Source: Fulvivirga ligni
Lineage (GTDB): Bacteria; Bacteroidota; Bacteroidia; Cytophagales; Cyclobacteriaceae
Assembly (NCBI RefSeq): GCF_021389935.1
Contig: NZ_CP089979.1
Span: 1,283,001-1,347,000, forward strand
Length of the DNA: 64,000 nucleotides
Reading direction: 5' to 3'
Shown: positions 63,489 through 64,000 of the stretch, piece after piece
How positions within the stretch are numbered: the first letter of the stretch is position 1
Layout of the letters: the number at the start of each line of letters is the position of its first letter
The notes under the pieces: model-generated
The model's input: only the letters and a program-made list of their open reading frames with translations
Databases searched by the model: none
Told to the model about the DNA's origin: nothing
Position numbers and translations under genes: made by a program

Positions 63489-64000
63489 CTGGGAAAAATA
63501 CTAAGGCAATGATGAATGCTATTACAGCAGTGCTAAAGCCAAACATAAAGACGTTATAAGACTTTCTGAGCATTTTGTACTTCTTGCCAAGTACAATGCC
63601 CAGGAAGTAAATATCTTTGATCATGCTGCCGTATAGAAAGTCTGAATCATTCATCATTTCCTTCATACCCCACATGTAATTGTCGAGCTCCATGCCGTGG
63701 AAATTGCCGAAAAACAAAAGGTTAGTTTTTCTCTGCTCTATATCTTCACGCGTAAATGTTCCTGAGGAAATATTCGGTCTGGTGGCCAAAACGGCAAAAA
63801 CGATAGTGGTTAAACATACTCCAACTAATATCATTCCAGGGACGATTAGGTTAGGGTAGTCCTCAAATTTTCTGAACAGTACGGAAACCAATACAGACAG
63901 AATAATGGAGTTAATAGAGATCATGATGTTGGCCTTGTTATCAGCCATCCCACTGAGTGTAAGGTGATTTTTAGAGGTAATCCTAAACATGGTTTCAATA
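63478..64000 (-). CDS. PycTM-type (Pycsar effector-like) membrane protein, cut by the right edge
   Basis: An ATG occurs at 63990, but the frame stays open to the edge (three more codons, Ile-Glu-Thr). The segment FRITSKNHLTLSGMADNKANIMISIN normally lies inside a longer protein, after an N-terminal HD phosphohydrolase domain in Bacteroidota. I therefore call it partial. Three membrane helices are visible (about 20-40, 50-68, 143-165), with a cytoplasmic loop between the second and third. PycTM domains are effectors of Pycsar anti-phage systems, but the HD-PycTM form is widespread and often housekeeping. No pyrimidine cyclase is in the window. Confidence 0.7.
   Translation of the reverse strand, partial: IETMFRITSKNHLTLSGMADNKANIMISINSIILSVLVSVLFRKFEDYPNLIVPGMILVGVCLTTIVFAVLATRPNISSGTFTREDIEQRKTNLLFFGNFHGMELDNYMWGMKEMMNDSDFLYGSMIKDIYFLGIVLGKKYKMLRKSYNVFMFGFSTAVIAFIIALVFFPVKH

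Noticed and set aside
1-64000. CRISPR arrays, insertion sequences, prophage, tRNA or rRNA genes
   Set aside because: No regularly spaced short repeats, transposase or integrase motifs, tRNA arm sequences or rRNA segments were seen; a tRNAscan or Rfam run would settle small cases.

Overview
The window is a dense, AT-rich stretch of chromosome from a member of the Bacteroidota, most likely a marine or soil Cytophagales of the Fulvivirga type (inference). The grounds are family content and gene order: two proteins with C-terminal type IX secretion (T9SS) sorting domains, a TonB-dependent receptor with an N-terminal carboxypeptidase-regulatory-like domain, DUF6089, DUF6427, DUF4783 and DUF4230 family proteins, Ala-Gln signal-peptide ends, TAnnTTTG-type -7 boxes, few Shine-Dalgarno sequences, and the order CBS - NAD kinase - DUF6089 - uppS - bamA - ompH - ompH. 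No insertion sequence, phage gene, CRISPR array, rRNA or tRNA was found. The content is mostly core chromosome.

Layout. 1-11 kb: a secreted-protein gene leaving the left edge, a hairpin-rich gap, a lipoprotein, fabG, a REC-HPt protein tail-to-tail with an NtrC-type regulator, a small periplasmic protein divergent from lpd, an ECF sigma/anti-sigma pair, a PiT phosphate transporter with a PhoU-like tail, a candidate free-standing non-coding RNA with its own terminator (about 10195-10352), and an alpha/beta hydrolase. 11-20 kb: a 1393-residue TPR protein built from a seven-TPR super-repeat, a nuclease-fold protein with a degraded active site, a small basic secreted protein, deoC, an acylphosphatase, a T9SS-exported twin PA14 protein, and a gene of unknown function. 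20-33 kb: an SDR enzyme, a lipid A type acyltransferase, a membrane protein behind a SNF2 helicase, rbfA with a LolC/E-like permease, a DUF6427 membrane protein, the glyA-tatC-rpiB unit, an adhesin-like lipoprotein and pdxJ. 33-43.5 kb: a long co-directional run (YqeY-like, CvpA-like, pabA/trpG, hydrolase, CBS, nadK, two DUF6089, uppS, bamA, two OmpH) ending at a strong terminator. This run is devoted to building the envelope and outer membrane. 43.5-54 kb: an LD-carboxypeptidase, a fused 5-oxoprolinase, DUF4230, recX, a YcxB-like protein, nadC, DUF4783 and an M14 peptidase. 54-64 kb: a TonB-dependent receptor, a lipoprotein with unnamed repeats, a T9SS-exported endonuclease I with a 306-residue tandem duplication, ppk1, and a PycTM-type membrane protein leaving the right edge.

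The best candidate for an under-described system is the 54.1-61.3 kb receptor/lipoprotein/nuclease locus followed by polyphosphate kinase. I read it as an extracellular nucleic-acid capture and phosphate-use module. deoC (deoxyribose 5-phosphate breakdown) and the PiT transporter elsewhere in the window would fit that picture, but the functional link is inference.

One architectural habit stands out. Eight of nine convergent protein-gene pairs overlap at their 3' ends, four of them by exactly the 4 bases of two interlocked stop codons, so intrinsic terminators have no room there.
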